From Lachnospiraceae bacterium (GTDB lineage Bacteria; Bacillota; Clostridia; Lachnospirales; Lachnospiraceae), in NCBI GenBank assembly GCA_024691425.1, contig JAILNQ010000023.1, positions 46,869 through 110,868 of the forward strand: a stretch of 64,000 bases of DNA. The letters are read 5' to 3'. The notes below the pieces were generated by a model that did no database searches, was not told the origin of the DNA, and saw only the letters and a program-made list of their open reading frames with translations. A program made the position numbers and the translations under genes. Below, in pieces: positions 38,816 through 48,960 of the stretch; the first letter of the stretch is position 1; each line of letters starts with the position of its first letter.

Positions 38816-39924
38816 AATCCCTCCATCATTTCATCTGCGTTTTCTGTCTTTGCTATAAGACCGTATTTATTTGAATAGACTATGCATCCGGTATGCATCG
38901 GCAGAGCACGCATGCTGATGTAATGACTGATGCGCTCGGCAATACCTTCCGACCACTTCTTTTCTATTCCGGCCTCAATGATAATACCGTATGCTTCCTC
39001 TGCCGAAACACAGTCAAGAATGCGGCGCAATACGTCGGATGATGCGCCTGCACGGATCGCAGATGCCGCGATAAGTTCCATGCGGCAGTCTGCAATATGC
39101 GAATGGGTGTTCATTATTCCGCCCGCGACTTTTATGAGCTTGCCTATATGGCCGACGAGCAGATAGTTCTCGAATCCGAGGCTTTTTGCAATATCTATGC
39201 TCTCACCGATGAAGTTGGATATCTTCACTGCCCTGTCCAGATCGTACCCGTACTCATTCTTCATGAACTCCCGTCCGTAATTGCCGGGAGATACGATAGC
39301 CGTATGAGCTCCCATCGCACGTTTCTGCCTCAGTTCCGTCTCGATCGTTCCTATTATCGCCTTCGTGCTCATCGGCTCAACAATGCCGGTCGTTCCGATG
39401 ATCGAAATCCCGCCTTCTATCCCGAGTCTCGGGTTGAAAGTTTTCGCCGCGATCTCCTCTCCGCCCGGAGCAGATATCTCAACGGTCACTGAATCCGTTG
39501 CTTCAAAGTCTTCTAAGACCTGTCTTATTTCCTGTTCTATCATCTTCCGCGGCATCGAATTTATCGCATATTCTCCGACATCCTGGTCGAGGCCCGGACG
39601 GGTGACTTTTCCTATCCCTTTTCCCCCGGTGATGATAACACGCCCTCTTCCGTCAGGAGATGCACTGACAGATGCATATACCAGCATGTTGTTCGTAACA
39701 TCCGGATCATCCCCGGAATATTTCCTGACAGCGCAGCTGACATATCTTCTGCCAGGCTCTGCCGCTATATCCTCGATCTCCGTCTGATACATCACACCCG
39801 CAGGCGTAGTTATGCTTACATGCTCCACCGGCTTGCCGCCATAGAGCATGAGAGCTGCCGCCTTAGATGCGGCCGCGGCGCAGCTTCCCGTCGTAAATCC
39901 GTTTTTCAGCCCTTTATCTTCCAT
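38812..39924 (-). CDS. cbiD: Cobalt-precorrin-5B C1-methyltransferase
   Basis: LKNGFTTGSCAAAASKAA; GGKGIGKVTRPGLDQDVGEYAIN; start ATG 39924 overlaps the cbiC stop. Confidence 0.95.
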   Translation of the reverse strand: MEDKGLKNGFTTGSCAAAASKAAALMLYGGKPVEHVSITTPAGVMYQTEIEDIAAEPGRRYVSCAVRKYSGDDPDVTNNMLVYASVSASPDGRGRVIITGGKGIGKVTRPGLDQDVGEYAINSMPRKMIEQEIRQVLEDFEATDSVTVEISAPGGEEIAAKTFNPRLGIEGGISIIGTTGIVEPMSTKAIIGTIETELRQKRAMGAHTAIVSPGNYGREFMKNEYGYDLDRAVKISNFIGESIDIAKSLGFENYLLVGHIGKLIKVAGGIMNTHSHIADCRMELIAASAIRAGASSDVLRRILDCVSAEEAYGIIIEAGIEKKWSEGIAERISHYISMRALPMHTGCIVYSNKYGLIAKTENADEMMEGL

Positions 39925-40567
39925 TCCCGTCCATTCCGTAAAGCAGCGCATTGACAATCGCAGCGGCAACCGTGCTTCCGCCCTTCCTTCCTCTGTTCAC
40001 TATACAGGGGATGCCGCTACAGATGATGAGTTCCTTCGCGGCCTCTACATTCACGAATCCGACCGGAACTCCTATCACAAAATCCGGACGGTAATCTCCC
40101 GGATCAAAATGGTCCCTCAGGGTAACGAGTGCCGTCGGTGCATTTCCTATTGCAAAGATCACTGGTCCGTCAAGTTTCATGGCACGTTCCATCGCAACGC
40201 TCGCTCTTGTTATGCCCCGCTCCTTTGCAGATTTCGCAACATCCTCATCGGCCATGAAGCAGAAGATTTTATTGCCTCGTTTTTCAAGCGCTTTTCTGCT
40301 GATACCTGCCGATGCCATGTTCGTATCCGTGACAATGGATGCACCGGCTCTTATGAGCTCTTCAAACTTTTCTGCAGCACCCTCCGAAAAGAAGAGCGTA
40401 TCTGCGTAGTCAAAATCAGCCGTTGTATGTATGCATCTTTTGATCACGTTCAGCTGCTTTTCAGAAATCCCCCTGAAGGGATCATAGCCTCTCAGCTCAA
40501 GCTCATGTGAAATTATCTCGAAACTTCTCTTTTCTATTTCCTCAGGTCTTATGTATTCAATTTCCAT
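39914..40567 (-). CDS. cbiC: Cobalt-precorrin-8X methylmutase
   Basis: RSFEIISHELELRG; HTTADFDYADTLFFS; GNAPTALVTL; GVPVGFVNVEAAKE. Confidence 0.95.
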   Translation of the reverse strand: MEIEYIRPEEIEKRSFEIISHELELRGYDPFRGISEKQLNVIKRCIHTTADFDYADTLFFSEGAAEKFEELIRAGASIVTDTNMASAGISRKALEKRGNKIFCFMADEDVAKSAKERGITRASVAMERAMKLDGPVIFAIGNAPTALVTLRDHFDPGDYRPDFVIGVPVGFVNVEAAKELIICSGIPCIVNRGRKGGSTVAAAIVNALLYGMDGNGR

Positions 40568-41642
40568 TGATAACCTCATCCATTGCCGCAAGCAATTTCT
40601 CGTTGTCCTTACGGCGCCTTACTGCTATCCTGTAAAATCCTTTTTGCAGTCCCGGGATCATTTCGCAGTCCCTGATCAGTATCTTTTTTTCAAGAAGCTC
40701 TCTGTAAAGATCCTTATTCCCGTCATACCTGAAAAGAAGGAATACCGTATCGCTTTCAAACACTTTCATACCTAGACGCCGGAGACCGTCCATAAGGAAC
40801 ACTCTCTCTTCTCTTATATATCTTACGGAAGCAGATAGAAAATCTGACTCTGCCGCGATTTTCGCGCAGGCTTTCATCACTGATGATGAAGTGCACGACA
40901 GGTTCCATTCGGGAAGATGCCGCATAAGTTCCGTTATGTTTTCGGGGGATGATATCGCATATCCCATCCTGATACCGGGAAGCGCGAAGCTTTTCGTGAA
41001 CGATCTGATTATGAAAAGCCTGCTGCATCGGCTGATAAACTCTCCGGCGCGCTCCGGCACGATCAGGCTCTTTTCGGAAATGCCGAAAAAGCTCTCATCA
41101 AGGACTACGGCAGCACCGCATTGTTCTGCCCTGTCAATAAGACTGATGATAATATCTTCATCAGTGTTTCTTCCCGTCGGGTTCCATGGATCCTGTATGA
41201 AAACAATATCCGTTTCCTCATCGATCGAAACGGTCTCTTCTGTCAGCTCGAATCCTTTCTCCTCCGAAAGGAAAATCCTGTCCGTTCTGCAGGTGCCGAC
41301 CGATGAAAGCGCAAATGCATAACCTTGAAAAGAAGGCTCGATGATAAGCGCTTTCTGGGGCCGGATCATATGGCATATTCCCATGATAAGTTCAGAAGCT
41401 CCAGAACCTGCATAAACATTCTCAGCTCCCACCTTTGACAGAGAAGCCAGAGCAGGCCTCACATCTCTCTGAATTATGTCCGGATAGCAGCGCGCTTGCT
41501 CATAACTTTCAGAAAACGCATCTTCTATCAGAGCAGCTGCTTCAGCATCCATTCCGGCCGGATTAAGGTTCACGGAAAAATCAAGTTCAACCTTTTCCGA
41601 ATAAATATCTCCGCCGTGAACTGGCATCATGGCCTGCGTCAT
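40557..41642 (-). CDS. cobD: Threonine-phosphate decarboxylase-like PLP enzyme
   Basis: 361 aa; HGGDIYSEKVELDFSVNLNPAG, VVLDESFFGIS, IIRSFTKSFALPGIRMGY (PLP lysine). Confidence 0.92.
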   Translation of the reverse strand: MTQAMMPVHGGDIYSEKVELDFSVNLNPAGMDAEAAALIEDAFSESYEQARCYPDIIQRDVRPALASLSKVGAENVYAGSGASELIMGICHMIRPQKALIIEPSFQGYAFALSSVGTCRTDRIFLSEEKGFELTEETVSIDEETDIVFIQDPWNPTGRNTDEDIIISLIDRAEQCGAAVVLDESFFGISEKSLIVPERAGEFISRCSRLFIIRSFTKSFALPGIRMGYAISSPENITELMRHLPEWNLSCTSSSVMKACAKIAAESDFLSASVRYIREERVFLMDGLRRLGMKVFESDTVFLLFRYDGNKDLYRELLEKKILIRDCEMIPGLQKGFYRIAVRRRKDNEKLLAAMDEVINGN

Positions 41643-42640
41643 CGCAGTATCTCCTTTACAATGAACAGCATGGCGAAAATGACAAGTGCCGCTATGATCT
41701 CCGCCGTGTTCATTAAGGCGAGCGACCTTCTTATGTCCTCATTCTCGATCGGCCTTGTATCATCCCCTATGTATGGTTTTTCAGAAGGCATCCCGCCATA
41801 ATATGACAATCCGCCGAGCCGCACTCCGAGAGCTCCTGCACAGACGCTTTCAGTCTGCGCGCTGTTAGGGCTTTTATGATTGCGGCGGTCTCTTTTCCAA
41901 ATCCGCACCGCATCAGTTCCGCTGAATCTGTCCGAGAACAGACTGAGAATGAAAGATGCCGTTATCATGAAGAGCGCGCTCATCCTCGACGGTATGAAGT
42001 TTGCTATATCATCCGCCTTTGCGGCCGTCCTGCCGAAATACCTATAATGTTCATTATTGTATCCGATCATCGAGTCCATCGTGTTTATCGCTTTATACAG
42101 CATCCCTCCGGCCGGGCCGAAAAGTGCGGTAAAAACCAGCGGTGCGATCACACCGTCCGAGGTGTTCTCTGCGGCAGTCTCAACGGCTGCCCTTATCATT
42201 CCGGCTTCATCAAGATTTTCCGTATCCCTTCCGACTATCATTGAGAGGCTCTTTCTCGCGCCTTCCGCATTATTCGACGAAAGCTTGTCATATACTTTCA
42301 TGCACTCAGATCTCAAGCTTCCCGCGGCCATGATATAGAACGTCAGAATAACTTCAGCTGCTGCTCCGGCATAAGGTGACAGCATATAACATCCAGCCGT
42401 GATCCCTGCAGTCACCGCCAGACAAACTCCTGCTGTCACTGTCCAGAGAATAGCGCCGTTTGTGATATTGCCTCTTTCTCCGTCATCATAGAGCCTTCTT
42501 TCCAATGCCGAAATAAGCCGTCCGATCGCGCGGATCGGATGCGGCAGATTGTGCGGATCCCCGATCGCAAGGTCAAGTGCGATCCCGATAGCCAATGCGC
42601 TCATATGATACATCAGATATTGCTGCGCCATGCCGCTCAA
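41639..42640 (-). CDS. cbiB: Adenosylcobinamide-phosphate synthase (exact start uncertain)
   Basis: LDLAIGDPHNLPHPIRAIGRLISALE; AAVETAAENTSDGVIAPLVFTALFGPAGGMLYKAINTMDSMIGY. Confidence 0.95.
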   Translation of the reverse strand: MSGMAQQYLMYHMSALAIGIALDLAIGDPHNLPHPIRAIGRLISALERRLYDDGERGNITNGAILWTVTAGVCLAVTAGITAGCYMLSPYAGAAAEVILTFYIMAAGSLRSECMKVYDKLSSNNAEGARKSLSMIVGRDTENLDEAGMIRAAVETAAENTSDGVIAPLVFTALFGPAGGMLYKAINTMDSMIGYNNEHYRYFGRTAAKADDIANFIPSRMSALFMITASFILSLFSDRFSGTDAVRIWKRDRRNHKSPNSAQTESVCAGALGVRLGGLSYYGGMPSEKPYIGDDTRPIENEDIRRSLALMNTAEIIAALVIFAMLFIVKEILR

Positions 42641-43172
42641 AACTTATCACATACCCTTCAAGGCATCCGGCCTGATGATCGTAAAGTCCCAAGCCCGTGA
42701 GCCCTTTCATTATTGCCATGATATTCCCGCCGCAGCAGACTATATAAGCTTCGCCTGCAGATTCCGAAAGCTCGGCCGCGCGGAGAAATCCCTTCATGCT
42801 TCTTTTTAAAAAATCATCTGCCCCTTCGCCGCCGGGCGGCGCCTTTTTTCCCGCGCTCTCCACCCAGAGACGATAGACCTTATCATTTTTCAGTTCCTCA
42901 TACGTCCTGCCCTCAAAGATGCCGAAATCCGTTTCCGTAAGCTCATCTATTAATGTTATTTCCCTGCCAGGAAAAAGGATTTCAGCGGTCTGTCGGCATC
43001 TTAACAAAGGCCCGGAGAAGATAACGGCGTTTTGTGAAAATACAGAAGAGCCTGCCGCTCGGTAAGCCGCAGTCCGTCCCTCGGCTGACAGCGCATCATC
43101 TGTTCTGCATCCTATGTATTTTTTTTTAGAATTCCCGCCGGTCAGAGCATGCCTCAGCAAAGTGATCTTCAT
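42573..43172 (-). CDS. cobC: Histidine phosphatase, probable alpha-ribazole phosphatase
   Basis: MKITLLRHALTGGNSKKKYIG, PLLRCRQTAEI, DFGIFEGRTYEEL; within the cob operon. Confidence 0.85.
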   Translation of the reverse strand: MKITLLRHALTGGNSKKKYIGCRTDDALSAEGRTAAYRAAGSSVFSQNAVIFSGPLLRCRQTAEILFPGREITLIDELTETDFGIFEGRTYEELKNDKVYRLWVESAGKKAPPGGEGADDFLKRSMKGFLRAAELSESAGEAYIVCCGGNIMAIMKGLTGLGLYDHQAGCLEGYVISFERHGAAISDVSYERIGYRDRT

Positions 43173-43230
43173 ATTGTCTCCATGTCATAAAGCATCGGAT
43201 ATAATGAACCAGTCAGGTTACAGCATAACC

Positions 43231-44019
43231 TCACTGAAACCATCCTGCTGTCTGCCCTATGAGAAGCGCCAGCGCGAGGACAGAAAGTGCGGCGGTCTCG
43301 CCCGCGGTGATGAAATACCCTGCAGTATCGCCTGTCACTCCGCCGAATTCACGGTCTGTTTTTTTTGCGTATATCCACGTAAATACTGCGAAAACTGCCG
43401 CGATGATGAATGTAACCGCCATATGTGCAGATGCCATGACAGCAAGTGAACCGATAAGCTGAACCACTACCACAACCGTGAACACCGAGCTCTTTTTCTC
43501 TGTTTCCATGGCAAGCATTCCGTCAGGACGCGCCTTCTTCAGTAAAAGGGAAGTAAGCGCCGCAAGCGATCTTGATACTGCAAAAACCCCGCAGGCACAG
43601 ATCATCACAGGCAATGCCCCATCTGCTATGACTGCAAAAGCGCACATCATAAGAAGGCCTGTTACGGCAAGTCCTATGATCGCAAAAGATCCGACATGAG
43701 GATCCTTCATGATCTCAAGTTTTCTTTCTTGGTTCTGATACGACTTCAGCGCATCTTCGGTATCCATGTAACCGTCAACATGGAATCCCCCCGTAACAGA
43801 CAGTACAACGATAACAGGTGATACGGCCCTCACGAGAAGCGGTGCCAAAAGCAGCGAGAGAACATACCGGACAGCATATACGCACGCACCTGTAAAAGCC
43901 CCGACAAGCGGAAGGAACATTATCGCATGAGCAATGTCATCATCATTCAGTTTTACAGGCACCGGGATTTTCGAATACATCGAAAATGATGCCGCTATCC
44001 ACCGTAATACCTTCATCAT
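43231..44019 (-). CDS. cobS: Adenosylcobinamide-GDP ribazoletransferase
   Basis: FSMYSKIPVP start region, VTGGFHVDGYMDTEDALKSYQNQERKLEIMKDPHVGSFAIIGL. Confidence 0.95.
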   Translation of the reverse strand: MMKVLRWIAASFSMYSKIPVPVKLNDDDIAHAIMFLPLVGAFTGACVYAVRYVLSLLLAPLLVRAVSPVIVVLSVTGGFHVDGYMDTEDALKSYQNQERKLEIMKDPHVGSFAIIGLAVTGLLMMCAFAVIADGALPVMICACGVFAVSRSLAALTSLLLKKARPDGMLAMETEKKSSVFTVVVVVQLIGSLAVMASAHMAVTFIIAAVFAVFTWIYAKKTDREFGGVTGDTAGYFITAGETAALSVLALALLIGQTAGWFQ

Positions 44020-44537
44020 TCTTTATTTATCAGCTCGTCCGCAGCTGCTTCAAGCTTTGCGTTTACTGCATCGAGCAGCCTTTTATACATCGCTGTATCC
44101 TCATCATCATTTTCATCTTTTGCATAACTGCTTGTTACAGCCAGCAGATGCTTTACTTTATTCGAAAGAGATACGACCTGGCGGGCCAGCATTTCTGCAA
44201 ACTCTTCCTCACCTTTGCGGTCTCTGTGGCATAGCTCTGACATGACTGGACTGTCATGCATCTCATTTCCTACAAGGTTAGGAATGCATTCAAGCAATAC
44301 CGCACTTTCCTCGGGCATATCAACTTCAACCTGATCTATGCCGGTTTCGATCTCATAAGTGACAAAGCCCTTCCCTTCGCGCTGCATGCGATGCTTCCTT
44401 ATACGTTCGATCGCGTCATTATCTGCAGGCTTCATCGTAGCGATATAGTATTTCTTCTCACATCCGGTCTTTACGGCAAGATCCTCCGCAAGAAGGGATT
44501 TACCGCTTCCGGACTTCCCGGTTATCAGCGTCAGCAT
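44016..44537 (-). CDS. cobU: Bifunctional adenosylcobinamide kinase/guanylyltransferase
   Basis: MLTLITGKSGSGKSLLAEDLAV, YIATMKPADNDAIERIRKHRMQREG. Confidence 0.9.
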   Translation of the reverse strand: MLTLITGKSGSGKSLLAEDLAVKTGCEKKYYIATMKPADNDAIERIRKHRMQREGKGFVTYEIETGIDQVEVDMPEESAVLLECIPNLVGNEMHDSPVMSELCHRDRKGEEEFAEMLARQVVSLSNKVKHLLAVTSSYAKDENDDEDTAMYKRLLDAVNAKLEAAADELINKE

Positions 44538-45613
44538 CCGTCAAACCTTTCATACTGTCCGATCCCGGCATCCGTAAAACGCGTTCCGCTGTTAAAGACG
44601 GACATGATCATATCGAGAAGCGGGAAGAGCATCACCGCTCCGGTTCCTTCCCCGAGCGCCATATCAGCATCTATCACGCTCTTTAATCCGAGATGTTCTA
44701 GAAGTATTCTGCATCCTCTTTCCCTGCCGTTATGTGATGCGATCATGTAGTCCCTGCATCCGCTTACCGTCAGCTGAGCTGCATAAGCTGCGGCAGCGCT
44801 GATGAGCCCGTCTATCACGCAGGGAATATGACATTGAGCACACGCAATGAATAAACCTGTAAGCGCCGCTATGTCAAGCCCGCCGACCGAGCACAGCGCC
44901 GAGAATGCGTATTCCCTGTCAGGGGCCCTCTTTCCGAGCCTATGAAGCGCCAGAGCATCTTCAATGACCTTTATCTTTTTCGAAAGTCCTTCATCAGATA
45001 GACCCGCCCCTCTTCCTGTGACTTCTGCCGGTTTCTTTCCGGTGAGCGCACACAGCAGAGCCGTAGCGGTTGTCGTGTTTCCTATTCCCATCTCGCCGGT
45101 GGCGATCATACTGATCCCTTTATCGCGGCAGTCCTTTGCGGTCTCCATACCGGCCTCTATGGCCAGAAGGCACTGCTCTGGCGTCATTGCAGGCCCTTCG
45201 GCTATATTGCCTGTTCCCTTTGCCGCCTTTTTGCAGATGATGCCGGGGATTTTCTCATCGGAATCAATGCCGACATCAACGGGAATTACAGTCAGAGGAT
45301 AACCTTCTGTCATTATCCCTGCAGTGCTTTTCCCCTTTCCGAGAAGCTTTGCCACTGATGCGGTCACCGAAGGGTCCGTCTGGGACACCCCATGGCAGGC
45401 AACACCGTTATCCGCGATCATAATGACTAGTCCTTTTTTCGAAATATCAGGAGTATCCGTTTTCTGCATCGCGGCTATCCGGCATATCATGTCCTCGAAA
45501 TCGCCGAATCCGTCAAGCGGTTTCGCAAGAGCGTCGAATTTCTTCTTGGCCCTTGCGTATGCATCCTCTGACGGCGCATCTATTCTGATTTCAAAAAGCT
45601 CGCTCTTATTCAT
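44531..45613 (-). CDS. cobT: Nicotinate-nucleotide-dimethylbenzimidazole phosphoribosyltransferase
   Basis: VIMIADNGVACHGVSQTDPSVTA; GEMGIGNTTTATAL; GRGAGLSDEGL. Confidence 0.95.
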   Translation of the reverse strand: MNKSELFEIRIDAPSEDAYARAKKKFDALAKPLDGFGDFEDMICRIAAMQKTDTPDISKKGLVIMIADNGVACHGVSQTDPSVTASVAKLLGKGKSTAGIMTEGYPLTVIPVDVGIDSDEKIPGIICKKAAKGTGNIAEGPAMTPEQCLLAIEAGMETAKDCRDKGISMIATGEMGIGNTTTATALLCALTGKKPAEVTGRGAGLSDEGLSKKIKVIEDALALHRLGKRAPDREYAFSALCSVGGLDIAALTGLFIACAQCHIPCVIDGLISAAAAYAAQLTVSGCRDYMIASHNGRERGCRILLEHLGLKSVIDADMALGEGTGAVMLFPLLDMIMSVFNSGTRFTDAGIGQYERFDGC

Positions 45614-47915
45614 TTTCTTCGGCTTCTGATAATCTCATCATGGCATATATCTTATTCATATCAAGACTTTTCCTCACGATACCGGCAAGAATATCCAGCT
45701 GCTTTTCCAAGTAATCCTCCTTACCGGAAAATCCCGATACATCAATGTTCTTCCCGCGCTCTTTCGCTACGGCGCTTACAATGGCAGGGGCAACTCCTTC
45801 GGCATCGAAAAGTCCGTGGACATATGTGCCGTAAACATTTCCTCTGCAGTATCCGGTATTCTCTGTGAATACGGAAAGCTCCTTAGTGCATCCGGTACGT
45901 CCCATGTGTATCTCATAGCCACTCACCTTCATACCGTTAAGCGGCGACAGCACTCCGCCGGCGGATTGTATCGTACCTTCGTATATGTGTCTTACCTTAT
46001 CGTGGCTTATCACTGTTTCAACAGGAAGCAGTCCGAGTCCTTCTATGCTTCCGCCGCCCTCGGCTCCTTCGGGATCTGAAATGGACAGGCCCAGCATCTG
46101 ATATCCTCCGCATATGCCGATGATCACGGTTCCGTTTGCTGCCAGTCTCCTGATCTCATCTGACATTCCGTTTTCGTCCATCCATTTCATGTCCGACATA
46201 GTGTTCTTCGTACCTGGCAGAACGACAATATCAGCATCTCCTATAGCGGATTCTGTGCTTACATATCTGACGGACACATCCTCTGCCTGGTCGAACACTC
46301 CAAAATCCGTATAATTAGCTATATGAGGAAGCCGTATCACTGCTATGTCGAATGATTTTCTCCCCTTATCCGAAAACCGTTCCGAAATGGAATCCTCGTC
46401 ATCAAGATGGATGCCGGCATAAGGAACTATGCCCATCACCTGGCATCCTGCACGTTCCTCGAGCATCCTCAGCCCGTCCTCAAGAAGCGCCGGATCGCCC
46501 CTGAACATATTGATGATAAGCCCTCTGACTCTTAGTCTTTCATCATCTTCTAGAAGATCGAGAGTGCCGAGCAGCTGTGCGAACACTCCGCCTCTGTCTA
46601 TGTCACCCACAAGAAGCACCGGAGCATTTACCGCTGAAGCCACTCCCATGTTCACGATATCATTTTCCTTAAGATTTATCTCCGCAGGTGAGCCTGCGCC
46701 TTCGATGACGATGATGTCATACTTTTTTCTCAGTTTCTCGTATGCTTCCATGATCACCGGCATGAGGTTTTTCTTATAAGTAAAGTACTCGGATGCCTTC
46801 ATCGTTCCGATGGGAACACCATTGACCACTACCTGGGAGCCGCGGTCGTCCGTAGGTTTCAGAAGAATGGGATTCATCGAAACATCCGGTTCGGTCCCGG
46901 CGGCGATGGCCTGAAGGACCTGCGCCCTTCCCATCTCGAGCCCGTCTGAAGTGACATATGAATTGTTCGCCATGTTCTGCGACTTGAACGGGGCGACCGA
47001 ATATCCGTCCTGCGAAAACACTCTGCAAAGGCCCGCCGTGATCACACTCTTGCCGACATTCGACATCGTTCCCATGACCATGATCACACCCTTGGAAAAC
47101 TGCTGAGAAGCCGCTTTCCTGCCGGGAAACCACGGCAGAAAAGAGAGCATCTTCACGCTTCTGTCATCAAGTCCGTACAGCCCTCTTATGAACTCTTCTT
47201 CAAAAACCTCGTTTACGGTTCCGATACGCTTAACTTTTCCGTCTCCGATCGCGACGACCGTATCCGACAGCATCATGGCGGCATCCGGCTCATGAAGCGA
47301 CATGAGAACGGCGAGCTTCCTGCTCTTCGTCAGTTCTTTTATCCTTCCGAGAATGTCAGCCCTGTACCTGATATCGAGATATGATACAGGCTCATCAAGA
47401 ACAAGGACATCCGGCTGCTGGCATATTGATCTTGCGAGCATTACGCGCTGTCTCTGTCCGTCGCTGATGTCAGTAAAATTCTTATCAGCTATGTCCAGTG
47501 TCTGTGTAACTTCTATCGCTTCTTCAACAGCCTTTTTATCTTCTTCCGAAAGTTTTCCTAAAAGTCCCGTGTACGGATATCTCCCGCTTTCGATAACTTC
47601 CCTGCACGTCATGAGTTCAGGGCGGGGTGTCTTCGTCATCACCATCGAAAGTTTTTTTGCGACCGACTTACGGTTAAGCTTTGATCTGTCGCTTCCCTCT
47701 ATAAGGATCAATCCGCCCCGCTTTTTCAGCTCACCCGTTACCGTCTTTAGGATCGTGGATTTCCCGCTCCCGTTCGGACCTATGAGAGTCACGATCTTCC
47801 CCGGCATGACCGAAAGAGTGATGTCGGCTATAACATCAGAGTCATATCCGACCGAAAGGCTCTGAGTCTCAAGAGGCGCACCGCATATTCTGTTGTCTTT
47901 ATCCTGTGCGCTCAA
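45606..47915 (-). CDS. Fusion: BtuD/FecE-type ABC ATPase + cobyric acid synthase (CbiP/CobQ)
   Basis: N-term IVTLIGPNGSGKSTILKTVTGEL, DISDGQRQRVMLARSICQQPDVLVLDEPVSYLDIRY; C-term VIMVMGTMSNVGKSVITAGLCRVFSQDGYSVAPFKSQNMANNSYVTSDGLEMGRAQ, GICGGYQMLG. Confidence 0.93.
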   Translation of the reverse strand: MSAQDKDNRICGAPLETQSLSVGYDSDVIADITLSVMPGKIVTLIGPNGSGKSTILKTVTGELKKRGGLILIEGSDRSKLNRKSVAKKLSMVMTKTPRPELMTCREVIESGRYPYTGLLGKLSEEDKKAVEEAIEVTQTLDIADKNFTDISDGQRQRVMLARSICQQPDVLVLDEPVSYLDIRYRADILGRIKELTKSRKLAVLMSLHEPDAAMMLSDTVVAIGDGKVKRIGTVNEVFEEEFIRGLYGLDDRSVKMLSFLPWFPGRKAASQQFSKGVIMVMGTMSNVGKSVITAGLCRVFSQDGYSVAPFKSQNMANNSYVTSDGLEMGRAQVLQAIAAGTEPDVSMNPILLKPTDDRGSQVVVNGVPIGTMKASEYFTYKKNLMPVIMEAYEKLRKKYDIIVIEGAGSPAEINLKENDIVNMGVASAVNAPVLLVGDIDRGGVFAQLLGTLDLLEDDERLRVRGLIINMFRGDPALLEDGLRMLEERAGCQVMGIVPYAGIHLDDEDSISERFSDKGRKSFDIAVIRLPHIANYTDFGVFDQAEDVSVRYVSTESAIGDADIVVLPGTKNTMSDMKWMDENGMSDEIRRLAANGTVIIGICGGYQMLGLSISDPEGAEGGGSIEGLGLLPVETVISHDKVRHIYEGTIQSAGGVLSPLNGMKVSGYEIHMGRTGCTKELSVFTENTGYCRGNVYGTYVHGLFDAEGVAPAIVSAVAKERGKNIDVSGFSGKEDYLEKQLDILAGIVRKSLDMNKIYAMMRLSEAEENE

Positions 47916-47916
47916 T

Positions 47917-48921
47917 TTACCGGCATTCCTTTCTTCTGTTGATCATTACGGCTATTACGACCGGCACGAGAAGCACCGCGGTCACAGAGCTTATCGAAAC
48001 CTCTGCAGGTGCGAATACCGTCCTTGCTATACAGTCGCATGAAAGAGTGACGAGGGCTCCTAGCATAAAGCTGCCCGGTATCATGATTTTCGGTGAAGCC
48101 GTCCCTGTCATTCCTGAAAGAAGATGCGGCACAGCTATCCCGACAAATGAAATCGGGCCTGCAAAGGCCGAAACAGTAGCAGCGAGCAAGCTCGAAATGA
48201 ATATGAGCAACACTCTGAGCAAAGTTATGTTAACCCCTCCGGACGCTGCATATGCTTCTCCGAGGCGGTAAGCGCCTATCGGTTTTGCCAGAAAAACCGA
48301 GGCAATAAGGCATATTCCGACGATAACGGACATTATCGCTACATCCTTGCCGTTCATTCCCGAAAGGCTCCCCATGGACCAGTTATGAAGATTTGCGATA
48401 TCGGCGTCATCGGCAAATGTAATGATGATGTCGGTCGCAGCTGAACAGATGTATCCGACCATTATCCCGCATACGACAAGAATCCCCATGCTCCTGACTT
48501 TCACAGAGATAAGAAGCACGAAAAACATCGCAAAAAGTGCACCGGCAAAAGCCGCACCCACAAGAAACAGCGAACCCGGCGTATACCCTCTGGCCATGAA
48601 GGAGATCAGCGCGAGCGCCACAGTAAGCTTTGCGCCCGAAGATATCCCGAGCACGAACGGACCGACTATCGGGTTATTGAAAAATGTCTGCAGCATATAT
48701 CCGGAAAGCGCGAGCGCGCCCCCGAGTATTATCGCGGAAACCGTTCTCGGAAGACGGATGGAAAGTATTACGCCATTTTCCATCGTTCCCGCGCCTTTCC
48801 CTGACAGCGCGGCAAAAACCTCCGCCGGCGTCATCTTCACCGTTCCGGTTATCATGCTCATATAAAATGCGGCAATAAGAAGCACCGTTATCGCAGCAAA
48901 TGAGATATATCTCCTGTTCAT
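47917..48921 (-). CDS. FecCD/BtuC-family ABC transporter permease
   Basis: 334 aa; LRLPRTVSAIILGGALALSGYMLQTFFNNPIVGPFVLGISSGAKLTVAL; IAVPHLLSGMTG. Confidence 0.93.
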   Translation of the reverse strand: MNRRYISFAAITVLLIAAFYMSMITGTVKMTPAEVFAALSGKGAGTMENGVILSIRLPRTVSAIILGGALALSGYMLQTFFNNPIVGPFVLGISSGAKLTVALALISFMARGYTPGSLFLVGAAFAGALFAMFFVLLISVKVRSMGILVVCGIMVGYICSAATDIIITFADDADIANLHNWSMGSLSGMNGKDVAIMSVIVGICLIASVFLAKPIGAYRLGEAYAASGGVNITLLRVLLIFISSLLAATVSAFAGPISFVGIAVPHLLSGMTGTASPKIMIPGSFMLGALVTLSCDCIARTVFAPAEVSISSVTAVLLVPVVIAVMINRRKECR

Positions 48922-48960
48922 GAAACTTTCCTCTTCATGCTGAAAATCCCATAAAATCCA

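Noticed and set aside
39848-40510. 220-aa plus-strand ORF antisense to cbiD/cbiC
   Set aside because: Opposite two well-supported cob genes; spurious.
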